DNA from: CADCTB01 sp964479465
GTDB lineage: Bacteria; Actinomycetota; Acidimicrobiia; Acidimicrobiales; AC-14
Direction: 5' to 3'
NCBI GenBank assembly: GCA_964479465.1
Contig: CAYZMG010000003.1
Location: forward strand, 59,585 to 123,584
DNA length: 64,000 nt
Shown here: positions 1 through 8,813 of the stretch, one piece after another
Numbering within the stretch: the stretch's first letter is position 1
Layout: every line of letters starts with the position of its first letter
Translations under genes and position numbers: made by a program
Notes under the pieces: model-generated
Told to the model about the DNA's origin: nothing
Database searches by the model: none
Seen by the model: the letters and a program-made list of their open reading frames with translations, nothing else

Positions 1-1198
1 CATGCGGGCGCCTCCCTTCGTTTCGACGACCTACCAGGGTTCTTCCGCCCGCGCCGGACCACGAAACCACCGACAGTGACATCCGCGGGCGCGCCCAGGT
101 ATGCCGCCAGCCGCTCGGCCTCGACCGACGCCAGATCGGCGACCGCTGCGGCGACAGGAGCGAAAGGGCTGATCTGCACCCGGAGGCGGCCCTTCTCCTC
201 CTTGTACTCCCACACGCCGGCGATCTCCCCATCGACGAGGAGCACCGGTGATATCCACCCGGCCTTCCGGTAGACGAGGTCCTTCTCCGGGCCCGACAGC
301 GGCCGCTCCCCGTTGCGCCGTGCGGCGACGGTGTAGGGGTCGAACAGGGGCAGAAGGCGGACGGATGGTGCGTCGCCCGCCTTCACCTCCGGAGCGTCGG
401 GTACGGTCCACGCCGGCTTCCCGCCCTCGACGTCCACCGCTACGATGCCGTGGTCGGCCGTGAGCACAGGCCGGACGGCCTTGGGCGCCACGCCCCACCA
501 GCGGGCAAACTCCTCCTCGCGGGCCGGCCCGTAGACGGCGAGGAAGCGGCGCGCGACCTCGGCCAGCGACTCGACAGGGTCGAGCCGATCGAACGGGCCG
601 ATCCACTGGTCGGGAAGGGCGAACGTCACCCGGTTACCTTCGCTCGGCCCGAAGCAGAGCCGGCCCTGGAAGGCCACCGGCTTGAGCACCGCTCCCCAGC
701 CGGAGGCGAGAAGCGTCTCCCACTTGGCGTCGCCGAGCCGGCGGACCACCTCGGTGCCGAGCTCCTCGCGGGTCAGCTGACGCCCGTCGAGGGCGTCGGA
801 GACGGAGTCGACCAGGGCGGGGACCTCCGCCGCCAGCAGTCCGTGGTACTTGAGCCACGGCCCGTCGAGGTCGAACGCCGGTTGGAGAGGGCGGCGGCGT
901 AGAGCGGATAGTCCTCCGTCGTCAGCAGGTGCAGCGTGCCCCGCATGGCCCATGTCTTGACCAGCGAGCGGTCCGACCACAGGGCGGCGGCGATAGTGCC
1001 GGGCCTGAGCTCGTCCAGCCGCACGGCGGCGGCCAGCTCCGCCGACGACATGACCTGGGCGTGGAGCCCGGCGATGTCGGCCACCATCCGGTGGAAGGAA
1101 GCCGCCGGCAGCGGCGCATACAGGTGCTGGGCCCGCAACCGCCGGCGGCAGATCTCCCTCCAGGTCAGCGGGGCCTCTCTCCCGCGCTGGCCCCGCAT
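1..1198 (-). pseudogene. AlkZ-like winged-helix protein, frameshifted and cut by the window edge
   Basis: The N-terminal 105 or so residues and the rest of the protein lie in two different minus-strand frames, which join near 878-890. The first part has the RRLRAQHL opening and the MRGTLHLLT motif typical of the HTH_42 family (PF06224, winged-helix proteins related to the DNA glycosylase AlkZ/YcaQ, which remove damaged or crosslinked bases). The second frame continues the family with WETLLASGWGAVLKPVAFQG, a DPYTVAARR stretch and GVWEYKEEKGRL, and stays open to base 1, so the C-terminus is outside the window. A one-base deletion would explain the break. It lies 9 bp behind the ChaB-like gene and probably shares its transcript. 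Family assignment is firm; whether the frameshift is real is not known. Confidence 0.75.
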
Positions 1199-1207
1199 GC
1201 CTGCTTC

Positions 1208-1588
1208 CTACTGCTTGCGGGCGATGGCCCCGGCCAGCTCCTCCTTGTTCATCCTCGAGCGCCCCCTGACCCCGAGCCCCTTGGCCCGGTCGTACAGCGT
1301 CTGGCGGGAGTTGCCGGCGACATCGACGCCGCCGTAGGTCTTGCCCCCCCTGCGGGCGGCGCGGCCGCCCTTGGCCGTCCGGGGGTCCGACGGGCCCTTC
1401 TGCTTCTTGGGCTGCCAGCGGTCACCGACCTTCTCGAAGGAGTGCTTCAAGGCGGAGAAGGCGGTGCGGTGGGCCCGCTCGCCCTCCCCGTAGCTCTCGA
1501 CCGCGGAGTCATGCGCCTTGGCCCACGTTCGGCGAGCCTTGGCCGGCGATCGCTTCAGCGTGCCCGGCATCTCGTTCTTGGCAGGCAT
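1208..1588 (-). CDS. ChaB-like protein with basic C-terminal extension
   Basis: A 126-residue basic protein. The N-terminal half (about residues 3-75) matches the ChaB fold: MPGTLKRSPAKARRTWAKAH, then SAVESYGEGERAHRTAFSALKHSFEKVGDRW. ChaB was named as a putative regulator of cation transport, but its biochemical role is poorly established. The C-terminal part (SRQTLYDRAKGLGVRGRSRM, then MNKEELAGAIARKQ) resembles a small SAP/Rho-N-type helical domain often fused to ChaB in actinobacteria and possibly nucleic-acid binding. A good ribosome site (taggaggt) lies just upstream of the ATG. Same strand as the genes on both sides. Confidence 0.75.
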   Translation of the reverse strand: MPAKNEMPGTLKRSPAKARRTWAKAHDSAVESYGEGERAHRTAFSALKHSFEKVGDRWQPKKQKGPSDPRTAKGGRAARRGGKTYGGVDVAGNSRQTLYDRAKGLGVRGRSRMNKEELAGAIARKQ

Positions 1589-1621
1589 GGGTACCTCCTA
1601 GAGGTTGCGAACCGCCCGTAC

Positions 1622-2086
1622 CTACCCAGGCCCGGCGCTGTTTATGACTGCCGACCACGGGCGGGGCGGCTCGCCGTCGACCTGGCGCTGGAACTCATCG
1701 AGGTACCAACGGCGGAACGCCACGCCCTCGGGTTGGGTGGCGAGGGTCAGCAGGTCGCCGGAGCGGCAGAAGTCGTCGGCCTCGTCCAGGAGGGCACCGA
1801 GCTGGCGGGCGGCGGCGGCGACGGCCGGCGGCATCTCATAGGAGAGGTCGATCGTCTCGTCTCCCCGCTCCAGGGCCGCCTCCGTCGCCAGCCGCGCTTC
1901 TTCGGAGAACGATCCGAACCGGCCCCTGAGCTCCTCGACCAGGGCGAGCAGCCGGGCAGGAACGTGATCGGAGCCCTCCTCCCGGATGAGGGCGAACTCC
2001 CGCAGCAGCTCGTCGGTGTGCTCGGAGGAGCGCTGCATGACGTCAAGGGGCAGCCCCAAGATGCGAACCGTGACGAGATCGCTCAA
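1622..2086 (-). CDS. Conserved protein coupled to anti-sigma kinase
   Basis: A 154-residue soluble protein of unknown function. I place its start at the TTG whose last bases form the TGA stop of the upstream anti-sigma gene (TTGA overlap), because the coding bias and the sequence LSDLVTVRILGLPLDV begin there. The body is acidic and helical (SSEHTDELLREFALIREEG; EARLATEAALERGDE; LLDEADDFC), ending with FRRWYLDEFQRQVDGE. Tight translational coupling to an RsbW-type kinase and a SpoIIE phosphatase suggests a role in the same partner-switching pathway. No enzymatic motif was recognised. Confidence 0.65.
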   Translation of the reverse strand: MSDLVTVRILGLPLDVMQRSSEHTDELLREFALIREEGSDHVPARLLALVEELRGRFGSFSEEARLATEAALERGDETIDLSYEMPPAVAAAARQLGALLDEADDFCRSGDLLTLATQPEGVAFRRWYLDEFQRQVDGEPPRPWSAVINSAGPG

Positions 2087-2502
2087 ATGACTTCGACGTC
2101 CAGGATGTCGAAGGTGGGCGCGCTCTGGCCGTCGAGCTCGAACCACACCACCTTGCCGCCGGTGGTCCGGTCGGCGCCCCATCCGTCGGCCATCCGCTCG
2201 ACGAGCAGGAGGCCGCGGCCCGTCCCCGACAGGTTGGAGTAGTGCTTGCGCACCGGCAGCTGGGAGTTCCCGTCGTGCACCTCGACACGCACTCGGTCGT
2301 CCCCGCATCGCACGATGACCTCCAACGGCGTGCCGCCGTAGAGGACGGCGTTGGCCACCAGCTCGCTCACCAGCAGGGTGGCGCTGGGGGTGAGGTGGTC
2401 GAGGCCGGCGCCGGCGAGGACCGACTCCACGAAGGCGCGGGCCCGGCCGGCGCTGACGGGCGCCGAGGCGAACGTCTGCCGGCGCTCGCTCACGGCCTTC
2501 AT
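2083..2502 (-). CDS. RsbW-like ATP-binding anti-sigma/serine kinase
   Basis: 139-residue HATPase_c_2 domain protein. It shows the N-box (LLVSELVANAVLYGG, about residues 43-57), the VHDGN segment and the G-box GTGRGLLLVERMA (about 93-105). Such proteins bind an anti-sigma-antagonist or sigma factor and phosphorylate a serine in the antagonist; the phosphatase that reverses this is commonly a SpoIIE-type enzyme, which is the gene directly upstream. The ATG overlaps the phosphatase stop by four bases (ATGA). No STAS-domain antagonist gene is present in the window, so the partner is encoded elsewhere. Confidence 0.85.
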   Translation of the reverse strand: MKAVSERRQTFASAPVSAGRARAFVESVLAGAGLDHLTPSATLLVSELVANAVLYGGTPLEVIVRCGDDRVRVEVHDGNSQLPVRKHYSNLSGTGRGLLLVERMADGWGADRTTGGKVVWFELDGQSAPTFDILDVEVI

Positions 2503-5063
2503 ACGGGCGGCACCCGGGCGATCAGCACGGCCATGTCGTCGTGGGGGCTCTCGGTGAAGAGGTTCCGCGCCTCCTCCTCGATGCGGGCGGCGAGGGTGGC
2601 GGCGTCGGTGCCGGCGGCCGCGGTCAGCACCCTGGCGATGCCGATCTCCTCGAAGAACTCACGGCCGCAGTGGCGCTCGGCAATGCCATCGGTGAAGCAC
2701 ACGAGCGCGTCGCCGGGGCCCAGCTCGATCTCGACGTCGTGCAGCTCGATCTCGGGCGACGCCCCGATGAGGCTGCCGGCCCGGCCGACCGCCTCCACCT
2801 GACCTCCGGCCCGGGACACCAGCGGCAGGGGGTGGCCACCCGAGCACACCACGACGCCGGCGCCGCCCGGGCGGGGCTCGACAATGGCGACGGCGACGGT
2901 GCAGAAGCGCGGCTCGGTGAGCTCCCACGCCGGCTGCTCGAAGGCTTGCAGGGCGGCGATGCGGTCGGCCTCGGCGGCGAGGAGCACCCGGTTCAGGTGG
3001 GCCAGGATGGCGGACGGCGTGGCCTCGTAGAGCGCGATCGAGCGGATCGTATGGCGGGCCAGCCCGGTGACGGCGGCGGCATCGACGCCCTTGCCCCGGA
3101 CGTCGCCCACGACCAGGAGCCACCGCCCGCCGTCGACCGCGAACGCGTCATAGAAGTCGCCGCCGACCTCTACTCCTTCGCCGGCGGGGGCGTAGCGAGC
3201 ACCGAGTTCCAGCCCCGGGATCGAGGGCAGGCTGGGGGGTAGGAGGCTGGCCTGGAGGCTGCGGGCCACCCGGCTGCGATCGGCGAAGAGCCGGGCGTTC
3301 TCGATGGCGGTGCCGGCGCGGACCGCCAACTGCTCGGCCAGCTGCAGGTCAGCCTGGTCCAGCGCGCGACCGGCCTCGGTGACGAGCGTCAGCACACCAA
3401 CGGTTCGGTTCTGGGAGCGGAGGGGGATGGCTGCGACAGACTCCGACCCGGCGCCGCCGGCGCCCTCCTCGATGAGAAGACGCAGATCCTGGACCTTGGC
3501 CGGGTCGACGTGGGCGACGGCGACCGGGAGGGGCCGGCCTCGCTCGTCGACGATCTGGATCGCGCAGCCGTCGGCCAGTCGGGGCACGGCCAGCTCGACG
3601 ACCTGGGCGAGGGTGGTTTCGAGGTCGAGGACGGACGAGGCAAGGGTGGACGACGCCTCGGCGAGGAATGTCAGTCGTTCCTGCGAGCGCTCGGCCGCCA
3701 TGCGGGCCTCGCGCTCGGCGGCGACGGCCTCCCGGGCGTCCTCGTAGAGGGCGGCCCGGCGGAGTGCGGTCGCGCACTGGGCGGCGAGGGCGGAGACGAT
3801 CCGCTGCTCGGCGTCGCTGAACTCCCGCTCCTGCGGGAACCCGATCACCATCGCGCCGAAGGCGGTGCCGTCCTCGTCGATGAGCGGCGCCACCGCTACG
3901 GCGGCGGAATCGGTCATCGGGGTGCCCCGGAACACCGGGTACCGGGCGTCCCGGTCTTCCTGGCCGTTCAGCAGCACCATGCGGCCGGTGCGGATGGCAT
4001 CGCTGGCCGGGAGCGATGCGGCCAGGGGGAAGCTGCGCCAGCGGGCCTTGATCTCCTCCCGGTAACCGATTTCGTGGACGATCTCGACCGTTTCCTCGTC
4101 CTCGGCCACGAGCAGGATGGATCCGGTGCACCCGCCGAGCGCCGGCACGCCCTCGGTGAGGACGGCCTCGGCCACCGACGGGGCGTCAACGGCCCGGATG
4201 AGCGACATGGTGACATCCTGGAGGCCGCGCAGGCGCATGGCGACGGTCTCGGCCTCGGCCCGCGTGGCCCGCTCGACGGCGAGGAGGTGGGCTCGCTCCT
4301 CGTCCGCCAGGCGGCGGGCGGTGATGTCGGTCATGCACCCGATGCGCCCGGTCACGTTGCCGGCGTCGTCGACGGTGACCTGGCCCCGGCCCTGCAGCCA
4401 GTGGACCGACCCGTCGGGCCAGATGACCCGGTACTCCAGGTCATAGGAGCCCTTGGAGTCGAGGGCCCGTCCGAGCACGGCGAGGACGCGGTCGCGGTCG
4501 TCGGGGTGCAGCAGGGAGATCCAGGCGTGGGACGTGCCCTCGAAGGTGCCAGGCTGGAGGCCCAGCAACGTCTCGGCCGTCTCGTCGAGGGCGACCGCTG
4601 TTGTCTCCCGGTCCCAGCGGAGGATTCCCAGGCGACCGGCCGCCAGGGCCAGGCGCTGTTCGTCACGGGTGGTGCGCAGCTCGGTCGCCAGGCGGCGTTC
4701 GGCGGAGACGTCCTCGGCCTCGCCCACCACGGCGACGACGTGGCCGCTGTCGTCGAATACGGCCCGGTGGACGATGGCGATCTCGAGCGTGTGCCCGTCC
4801 TTGTGGCGGACCGAGAACTCGCCCGACCAGTCCTCGCCGACGCCGACCTTCTCCAGGATCTCCGTGGCCTGGCCGATCAGCGCCTGGGGCACCAGCAGTT
4901 CGACGGCGTCGCGGCCGAGTACCTCCTCTGCGCTCCAGCCGTAGAGCCGCTCGGCGCCCCGGTTCCAGCAGACGATGCTGCCCGCGGTGTCGGTCGCCAC
5001 GACGGCCCGGCTGACGGCGTCGAGGACGGCCGCCGGCGTGAGGGTGAGCACCCGCTCCGTCAC
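2499..5063 (-). CDS. PAS/GAF-sensing SpoIIE-family serine phosphatase
   Basis: An 854-residue soluble multidomain protein. In order: a PAS domain (about 10-120, CWNRGAERLYGWSAEEVLGR), a second PAS/PAC (about 135-255, with WLQGRGQVTVDDAGN), a GAF domain (about 285-440), a second GAF (about 460-600) and a PP2C/SpoIIE phosphatase domain (about 620-852). The phosphatase core motifs are visible: EVGGDFYDAF, VGDVRGKGVDAAA, and CFTDGIAER with metal-binding aspartates. It probably dephosphorylates an anti-sigma antagonist in response to small ligands, redox or light sensed by PAS/GAF. It is first in an operon with the kinase and the 154-residue protein. Confidence 0.9.
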   Translation of the reverse strand: MTERVLTLTPAAVLDAVSRAVVATDTAGSIVCWNRGAERLYGWSAEEVLGRDAVELLVPQALIGQATEILEKVGVGEDWSGEFSVRHKDGHTLEIAIVHRAVFDDSGHVVAVVGEAEDVSAERRLATELRTTRDEQRLALAAGRLGILRWDRETTAVALDETAETLLGLQPGTFEGTSHAWISLLHPDDRDRVLAVLGRALDSKGSYDLEYRVIWPDGSVHWLQGRGQVTVDDAGNVTGRIGCMTDITARRLADEERAHLLAVERATRAEAETVAMRLRGLQDVTMSLIRAVDAPSVAEAVLTEGVPALGGCTGSILLVAEDEETVEIVHEIGYREEIKARWRSFPLAASLPASDAIRTGRMVLLNGQEDRDARYPVFRGTPMTDSAAVAVAPLIDEDGTAFGAMVIGFPQEREFSDAEQRIVSALAAQCATALRRAALYEDAREAVAAEREARMAAERSQERLTFLAEASSTLASSVLDLETTLAQVVELAVPRLADGCAIQIVDERGRPLPVAVAHVDPAKVQDLRLLIEEGAGGAGSESVAAIPLRSQNRTVGVLTLVTEAGRALDQADLQLAEQLAVRAGTAIENARLFADRSRVARSLQASLLPPSLPSIPGLELGARYAPAGEGVEVGGDFYDAFAVDGGRWLLVVGDVRGKGVDAAAVTGLARHTIRSIALYEATPSAILAHLNRVLLAAEADRIAALQAFEQPAWELTEPRFCTVAVAIVEPRPGGAGVVVCSGGHPLPLVSRAGGQVEAVGRAGSLIGASPEIELHDVEIELGPGDALVCFTDGIAERHCGREFFEEIGIARVLTAAAGTDAATLAARIEEEARNLFTESPHDDMAVLIARVPPV

Positions 5064-5150
5064 AGAACGGACCCCGCCGTCATGAGGTTCGACGCCGCGT
5101 GGACACGACTCCAGTGTACGGAACAGACGCTCGGAGGTCGGGGCGACCTT

Positions 5151-6971
5151 TCACCACGACCCCCCGCCCCCGCCCCCGCCGCCTCCGCCTGAAGAGCCGC
5201 CCGAGAACCCGCTTGATCCGGAGCCCGCGGGGGTGGCGGAGATGCTGCCGGCGGTGGTCACCGCGAAGCTGTCCATCGAGTGGGCGAAGCCGACCGCGGT
5301 GAAGTTGGACGACCCGCCGTACCAGCCGGGCTGCAGTTGGGCGTCGAGGCCGGCGAAGGCCCGGGCCCACTTCTCGGTGGCCCCGAACACGATGGCGTAG
5401 GGCAGGTACTCGGAGAACAGGTGCTGCTGCTCGGCGAAGCGGGCCCGGTCCTTCTCGGACTCGTCGATGAAGCGCCGGAAGCCGGCGACCCGCCGGAGCA
5501 CACCGGTGCCCTTCGCCGTGCGGCGGGGCATGCGCTTGGCCGACATCAGGAGCAGGACGCTGCCGAGCACGAGGGGGACGGCGACCAGTGCGGCGTGGGT
5601 GACGGCCATGAGGGCGACCAGCAGGATCAGCGACGCCACGACGGCGAAAGCGCCGATGACGTACCACTTCACCCTGACCTTGTCGGGCCGGCCCGCGAAC
5701 CAGCCCTGGGCCACGGCGTCCTCATACAAGGCCTCCTGCACTCCCTGAAGCCGGGTCACGAACGTGGTGCGCAGTGACGACAGCGTGACGTCCGAACCGT
5801 CCCGGAAGAGTCCGTCGAGCAGCAGTCGCTCGTAGCGCAGCAGGTCGCCGCTCTCCTTGAGCCTGGTGAGGGTCCAGTCCGCTTTGCCGAACCACCCCTT
5901 CTTCGGGATCTCGTCGATGCGCAGGTAGCCGCGCACGGCGAGGTCGATGATCGTGGCGCTGACGTCGAGGGTGTTCGCCGTCTCATCGACGAGGGTGCCG
6001 ACCTGGCCCGGGCGGAAGTTGTCCGGCGGCGCGAACTCGACGGGCGTCTCCACGCCGCCTAAGGGCCCCAGCGACGGCCGGACCAGCTCCGCCTGGCCAG
6101 CCGAGGCAAAGGCGATGTCGACAGGGGAGCCGGCGAACGCCTGGTCGCGTCCGGTCCGCCACACCAGTCGGATGACGCCGAAGACGGTGACGAGCAGCAG
6201 GAGCAGGCCGGCGCCGGCGGTGGCCGGCGTGACCGAGAAGGCCCGGGTGAGGCTCCACCGCTCGTCGAGCACCGGGGCCGGCGGCGGTACGGCGCCCTTG
6301 GTGAACGCCACCACGACGGTGACGCCGTCACCGGCGGCGAGCCGGCGGTCGGAGAACGAGGAGGTCCTCCCGGCCAGAACGGCCTCGGCGCACGGCAGCC
6401 GTGAGCCGCCCTCCCCGCCGAAGCACGCCACCTCGATGATGTCGGCCGGCGTGGTCACGCGGATGGTGGCCTGCTCGATCGGGACCGGCCACTCGGTGCC
6501 GATGGCGTTCCAGTACAGCTCGTCGTGGCCCTCGAACCCGTTGAGGGCGCCTTCGATCCGGTAGGTGATGGTGTAGCGGTGGGCGCCGGTGATGGTCTTG
6601 TCCGGGTCGCCGATCTTCAGGCGGGCCTTGTTGGTGATGCTCTCCCGCTTGTACTGGTCGGGCGTGCCGGGGGAGCCCTCGACGGAGATGACCTTGAGCG
6701 GGTACACGCGCTCGTAGCGGCTGTCGTAGTCGAGGCGGACCGGGATCTCCCGGAAGATGCCGTGGCGGCTGTTGGAGGCGAAGTCGTAGTCGATGATCTC
6801 GGTGATCAGCAGGTCGCCGGTGGACTCGACGCGGATGTCGACGTCGTAGGCGGTGATGCGCTCGCCGACCCCCTGCGCGTTGTTTGTTGGCGCCCGGAGG
6901 GCGGCGACAGGGGTCGCGGGCAGGATCAGGCCGACCAGAATCAGCACGGCTGACGCCAACCGGCGCATCAC
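5151..6971 (-). CDS. DUF2207 membrane protein
   Basis: 606 residues. A signal peptide/first membrane segment (LASAVLILVGLILPATPVAA) precedes a large extracytoplasmic DUF2207 domain with the hallmark ITAYDVDIRVESTGDLLITE and FREIPVR segments. Further membrane segments follow near residue 250 (AGAGLLLLLVTVFGVIRLV) and around 435-480 (two adjacent helices). The tail is a run of about ten glycines ending in SW, typical of this family. Function is unknown; these proteins sit in the envelope. The ATG overlaps the YceH stop codon by four bases, so the two are co-translated. Confidence 0.85.
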   Translation of the reverse strand: MMRRLASAVLILVGLILPATPVAALRAPTNNAQGVGERITAYDVDIRVESTGDLLITEIIDYDFASNSRHGIFREIPVRLDYDSRYERVYPLKVISVEGSPGTPDQYKRESITNKARLKIGDPDKTITGAHRYTITYRIEGALNGFEGHDELYWNAIGTEWPVPIEQATIRVTTPADIIEVACFGGEGGSRLPCAEAVLAGRTSSFSDRRLAAGDGVTVVVAFTKGAVPPPAPVLDERWSLTRAFSVTPATAGAGLLLLLVTVFGVIRLVWRTGRDQAFAGSPVDIAFASAGQAELVRPSLGPLGGVETPVEFAPPDNFRPGQVGTLVDETANTLDVSATIIDLAVRGYLRIDEIPKKGWFGKADWTLTRLKESGDLLRYERLLLDGLFRDGSDVTLSSLRTTFVTRLQGVQEALYEDAVAQGWFAGRPDKVRVKWYVIGAFAVVASLILLVALMAVTHAALVAVPLVLGSVLLLMSAKRMPRRTAKGTGVLRRVAGFRRFIDESEKDRARFAEQQHLFSEYLPYAIVFGATEKWARAFAGLDAQLQPGWYGGSSNFTAVGFAHSMDSFAVTTAGSISATPAGSGSSGFSGGSSGGGGGGGGGGSW

Positions 6972-7648
6972 TCCTCCTCGGGTTCGGTCTCGCCCAGGCG
7001 GGCGACGAGCTCTCGGTGGGCGCGTTGCAGGCGCTCCAGGTCGGCGCGTAGGCCGGCGACCGCGTCCTCCAGCGCCGCCACCCGGTCGATCCTCGCCGGC
7101 CGCCCGTCGGTGGCCGGCACGTCGTCGTCATCGTCGTCGCCGGCGAGGATCTCGGCCAGGTCGGCGCCCAGCAGGTGGGCCCAACGGCTCTCCTTCTGGC
7201 CGGGCCGGCGCTCGAGCCGGGCAGCCAGCGGTTCGTTGCGCCCGGCCAGCCGGCGCAGGGTGTCGTCGACCTCATCCTGGCTGGCGAAGGGATGCAGCCG
7301 CTCGGTACGGGTCCGCAGCTCCCCGGCGGTCTGCGGGCCGCGCAGCATGAGGACCGACAGGACGGCGAGATGCTCCGGCTCGAGGGCGTACATCTCGTCG
7401 AGGGTGTGGCGGTACTTGTCGGCCCGGTTGGAGCGGCTGTAGACGATCCGCACGACCTTGTCGGAACGCAGGTTCAGGAGGGCGTTGCTGACCGTGGCCT
7501 CGTCGAGCTTGGTGACGGGGTTGCGGTTCGACGTCTGGTTGCACGCCGACAGCAGGGCGTTGAGGGTGAGCGGGTAGTTGTCCGGGGTCGCCATCTCCTT
7601 CTCGATGAGGCACCCGACGATCCTCGACTGCACCGGCGTCAGCTTCAC
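6968..7648 (-). CDS. YceH family (DUF480) winged-helix protein
   Basis: About 226 residues from the GTG start at 7648, chosen because homologues begin with LTPVQSRIVGCLIEKE-type sequence. It contains the DUF480 hallmark (TPDNYPLTLNALLSACNQ, then SNRNPVTKLDE), two winged-helix-like domains, and a C-terminal acidic linker plus coiled coil (ALEDAVAGLRADLERLQRAH). Function is not established for the family; a DNA- or protein-binding role is inferred from the fold. It is divergent from the oxidoreductase gene with only about 17 bp between the starts, so both transcripts are probably leaderless. Confidence 0.88.
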   Translation of the reverse strand: MKLTPVQSRIVGCLIEKEMATPDNYPLTLNALLSACNQTSNRNPVTKLDEATVSNALLNLRSDKVVRIVYSRSNRADKYRHTLDEMYALEPEHLAVLSVLMLRGPQTAGELRTRTERLHPFASQDEVDDTLRRLAGRNEPLAARLERRPGQKESRWAHLLGADLAEILAGDDDDDDVPATDGRPARIDRVAALEDAVAGLRADLERLQRAHRELVARLGETEPEEE

Positions 7649-7665
7649 GGGTGCAAGGGTACGAC

Positions 7666-8670
7666 GTGGCCCTGACCTTGAGCGTGCTCGACCAGGCACC
7701 GATCCCCGACGGCTCTACTGCAGCGGAGGCTCTCCAGCAGACGCTGGCCCTGGCCCGGGCCACAGAGGCGCTGGGGTACCGGCGGTTCTGGGTGGCCGAG
7801 CACCACGGCACCCGCTCGCTGGCGGCCACCGCTCCTGAGGTTCTGGTCGGCGCGGTGGCGTCGGAGACGTCGACGATCCGGGTCGGTTCGGGCGGCGTGC
7901 TCCTGTCGCACTACAGCCCGTTGAAGGTCGCGGAGACGTTCCGGACGCTGTCTGCCCTGCACCCCGGCCGGATCGACCTGGGCGTCGGCCGCACACCGGG
8001 AGCCGATCCCGTCACCGAGGCGGCGCTGCAGTACCTCCCCGGCGTGCCGGGCGACGAGCGCTACGTCGACAAGGTGGTCGACCTCCTCGGCTTCCTCCAC
8101 GACCGCCTCGAGCCCGGGCACCCGTTCGAGCAGGTCCGGGCCATGCCCGACGGCGTGCCGGCGCCGGCACTGTGGATGCTGGGATCGAGCAGCCACAGCG
8201 GGGCCGTCGCCGCCTACCTGGGCCAGCCGTTCGCCTTCGCCCACTTCATCACGCCGGCGTTCGGGCCCCAGGTCGTCGAGGCCTACCGGCGGGGCTTCGA
8301 GCCGTCGGCCACGAACGCGGCGCCGGCGGTCCTGGTGGCCGTTGGGGTGATCTGCGCCGAGACCGACGCCGAGGCCCGGCGGCTGGCCCGGTCGGCCGAG
8401 GTCTGGGGGCTGCGGCCGGAGGGCACGGAGCGGGGCCCGCTCCAGTCGCCCGAGGACGCGGCCGCCCGCACCCTGACGGAGCTGGAGGAGGCCAAGGTGG
8501 CCCAGAGCCGGGCGGCGCGGATCGTGGGCGACCCGCAGCGGGTGGGCGACGGTTTGACCGCCCTGGCCGCCAGCTACGGCGTGGACGAGCTGATGCTGGT
8601 CACCGTCTGCCACGACGCCGGCGCCCGCCGGCGGTCCTACGAGCTGGTGGCCGAGGCGCTTCTCGGGTAG
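7666..8670 (+). CDS. LLM class flavin-dependent oxidoreductase
   Basis: Luciferase-like TIM-barrel protein of the MsnO8 type, about 334 residues. Motifs seen: LSVLDQAPI at the start, RFWVAEHHGTRSLA, VGSGGVLLSHYSPLKVAE, HPGRIDLGVGRTPG, and MLGSSSHSGAVAAYLGQPFAFAHF. Members bind FMN or F420 and oxidise aldehyde- or amine-like substrates; the substrate here cannot be told. I prefer the GTG at 7666 (VALTLSVLDQ) over the GTG at 7651 because family members begin close to the LSVLDQ strand. The gene ends ahead of a large palindrome. Confidence 0.88.
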   Translation: MALTLSVLDQAPIPDGSTAAEALQQTLALARATEALGYRRFWVAEHHGTRSLAATAPEVLVGAVASETSTIRVGSGGVLLSHYSPLKVAETFRTLSALHPGRIDLGVGRTPGADPVTEAALQYLPGVPGDERYVDKVVDLLGFLHDRLEPGHPFEQVRAMPDGVPAPALWMLGSSSHSGAVAAYLGQPFAFAHFITPAFGPQVVEAYRRGFEPSATNAAPAVLVAVGVICAETDAEARRLARSAEVWGLRPEGTERGPLQSPEDAAARTLTELEEAKVAQSRAARIVGDPQRVGDGLTALAASYGVDELMLVTVCHDAGARRRSYELVAEALLG

Positions 8671-8730
8671 GGGTCCGGGATGGTTCAGCAGATCGGCACC
8701 GAGTCGTCCACCGCGAGGACCTCTGAAGCT

Positions 8731-8790
8731 CGCTGAACTGGCTGCACCCACGGTCGTATCCGACCGTCAGTGCAGCCAGATCGCTCAGCG
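8731..8790. repeat. Large palindrome, copy 1
   Basis: A 60-base imperfect inverted repeat centred near 8760. Inner arms are ACGGTCG / CGACCGT, middle arms CTGGCTGCA / TGCAGCCAG, outer arms CGCTGA / TCAGCG. It lies 60 bp after the oxidoreductase stop and 24 bp before the end of a gene on the other strand, so it sits in a convergent gap where a bidirectional terminator is expected, although no T-tract follows. The same element recurs at 41395-41447. Confidence 0.85.
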
Positions 8791-8813
8791 GGGTCGGCCC
8801 GCCGTCCGATCTC

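Noticed and set aside
3510..5192. A 560-codon plus-strand open frame opposite the SpoIIE phosphatase gene
   Set aside because: Low-complexity product with no motif; a shadow of the real minus-strand gene.
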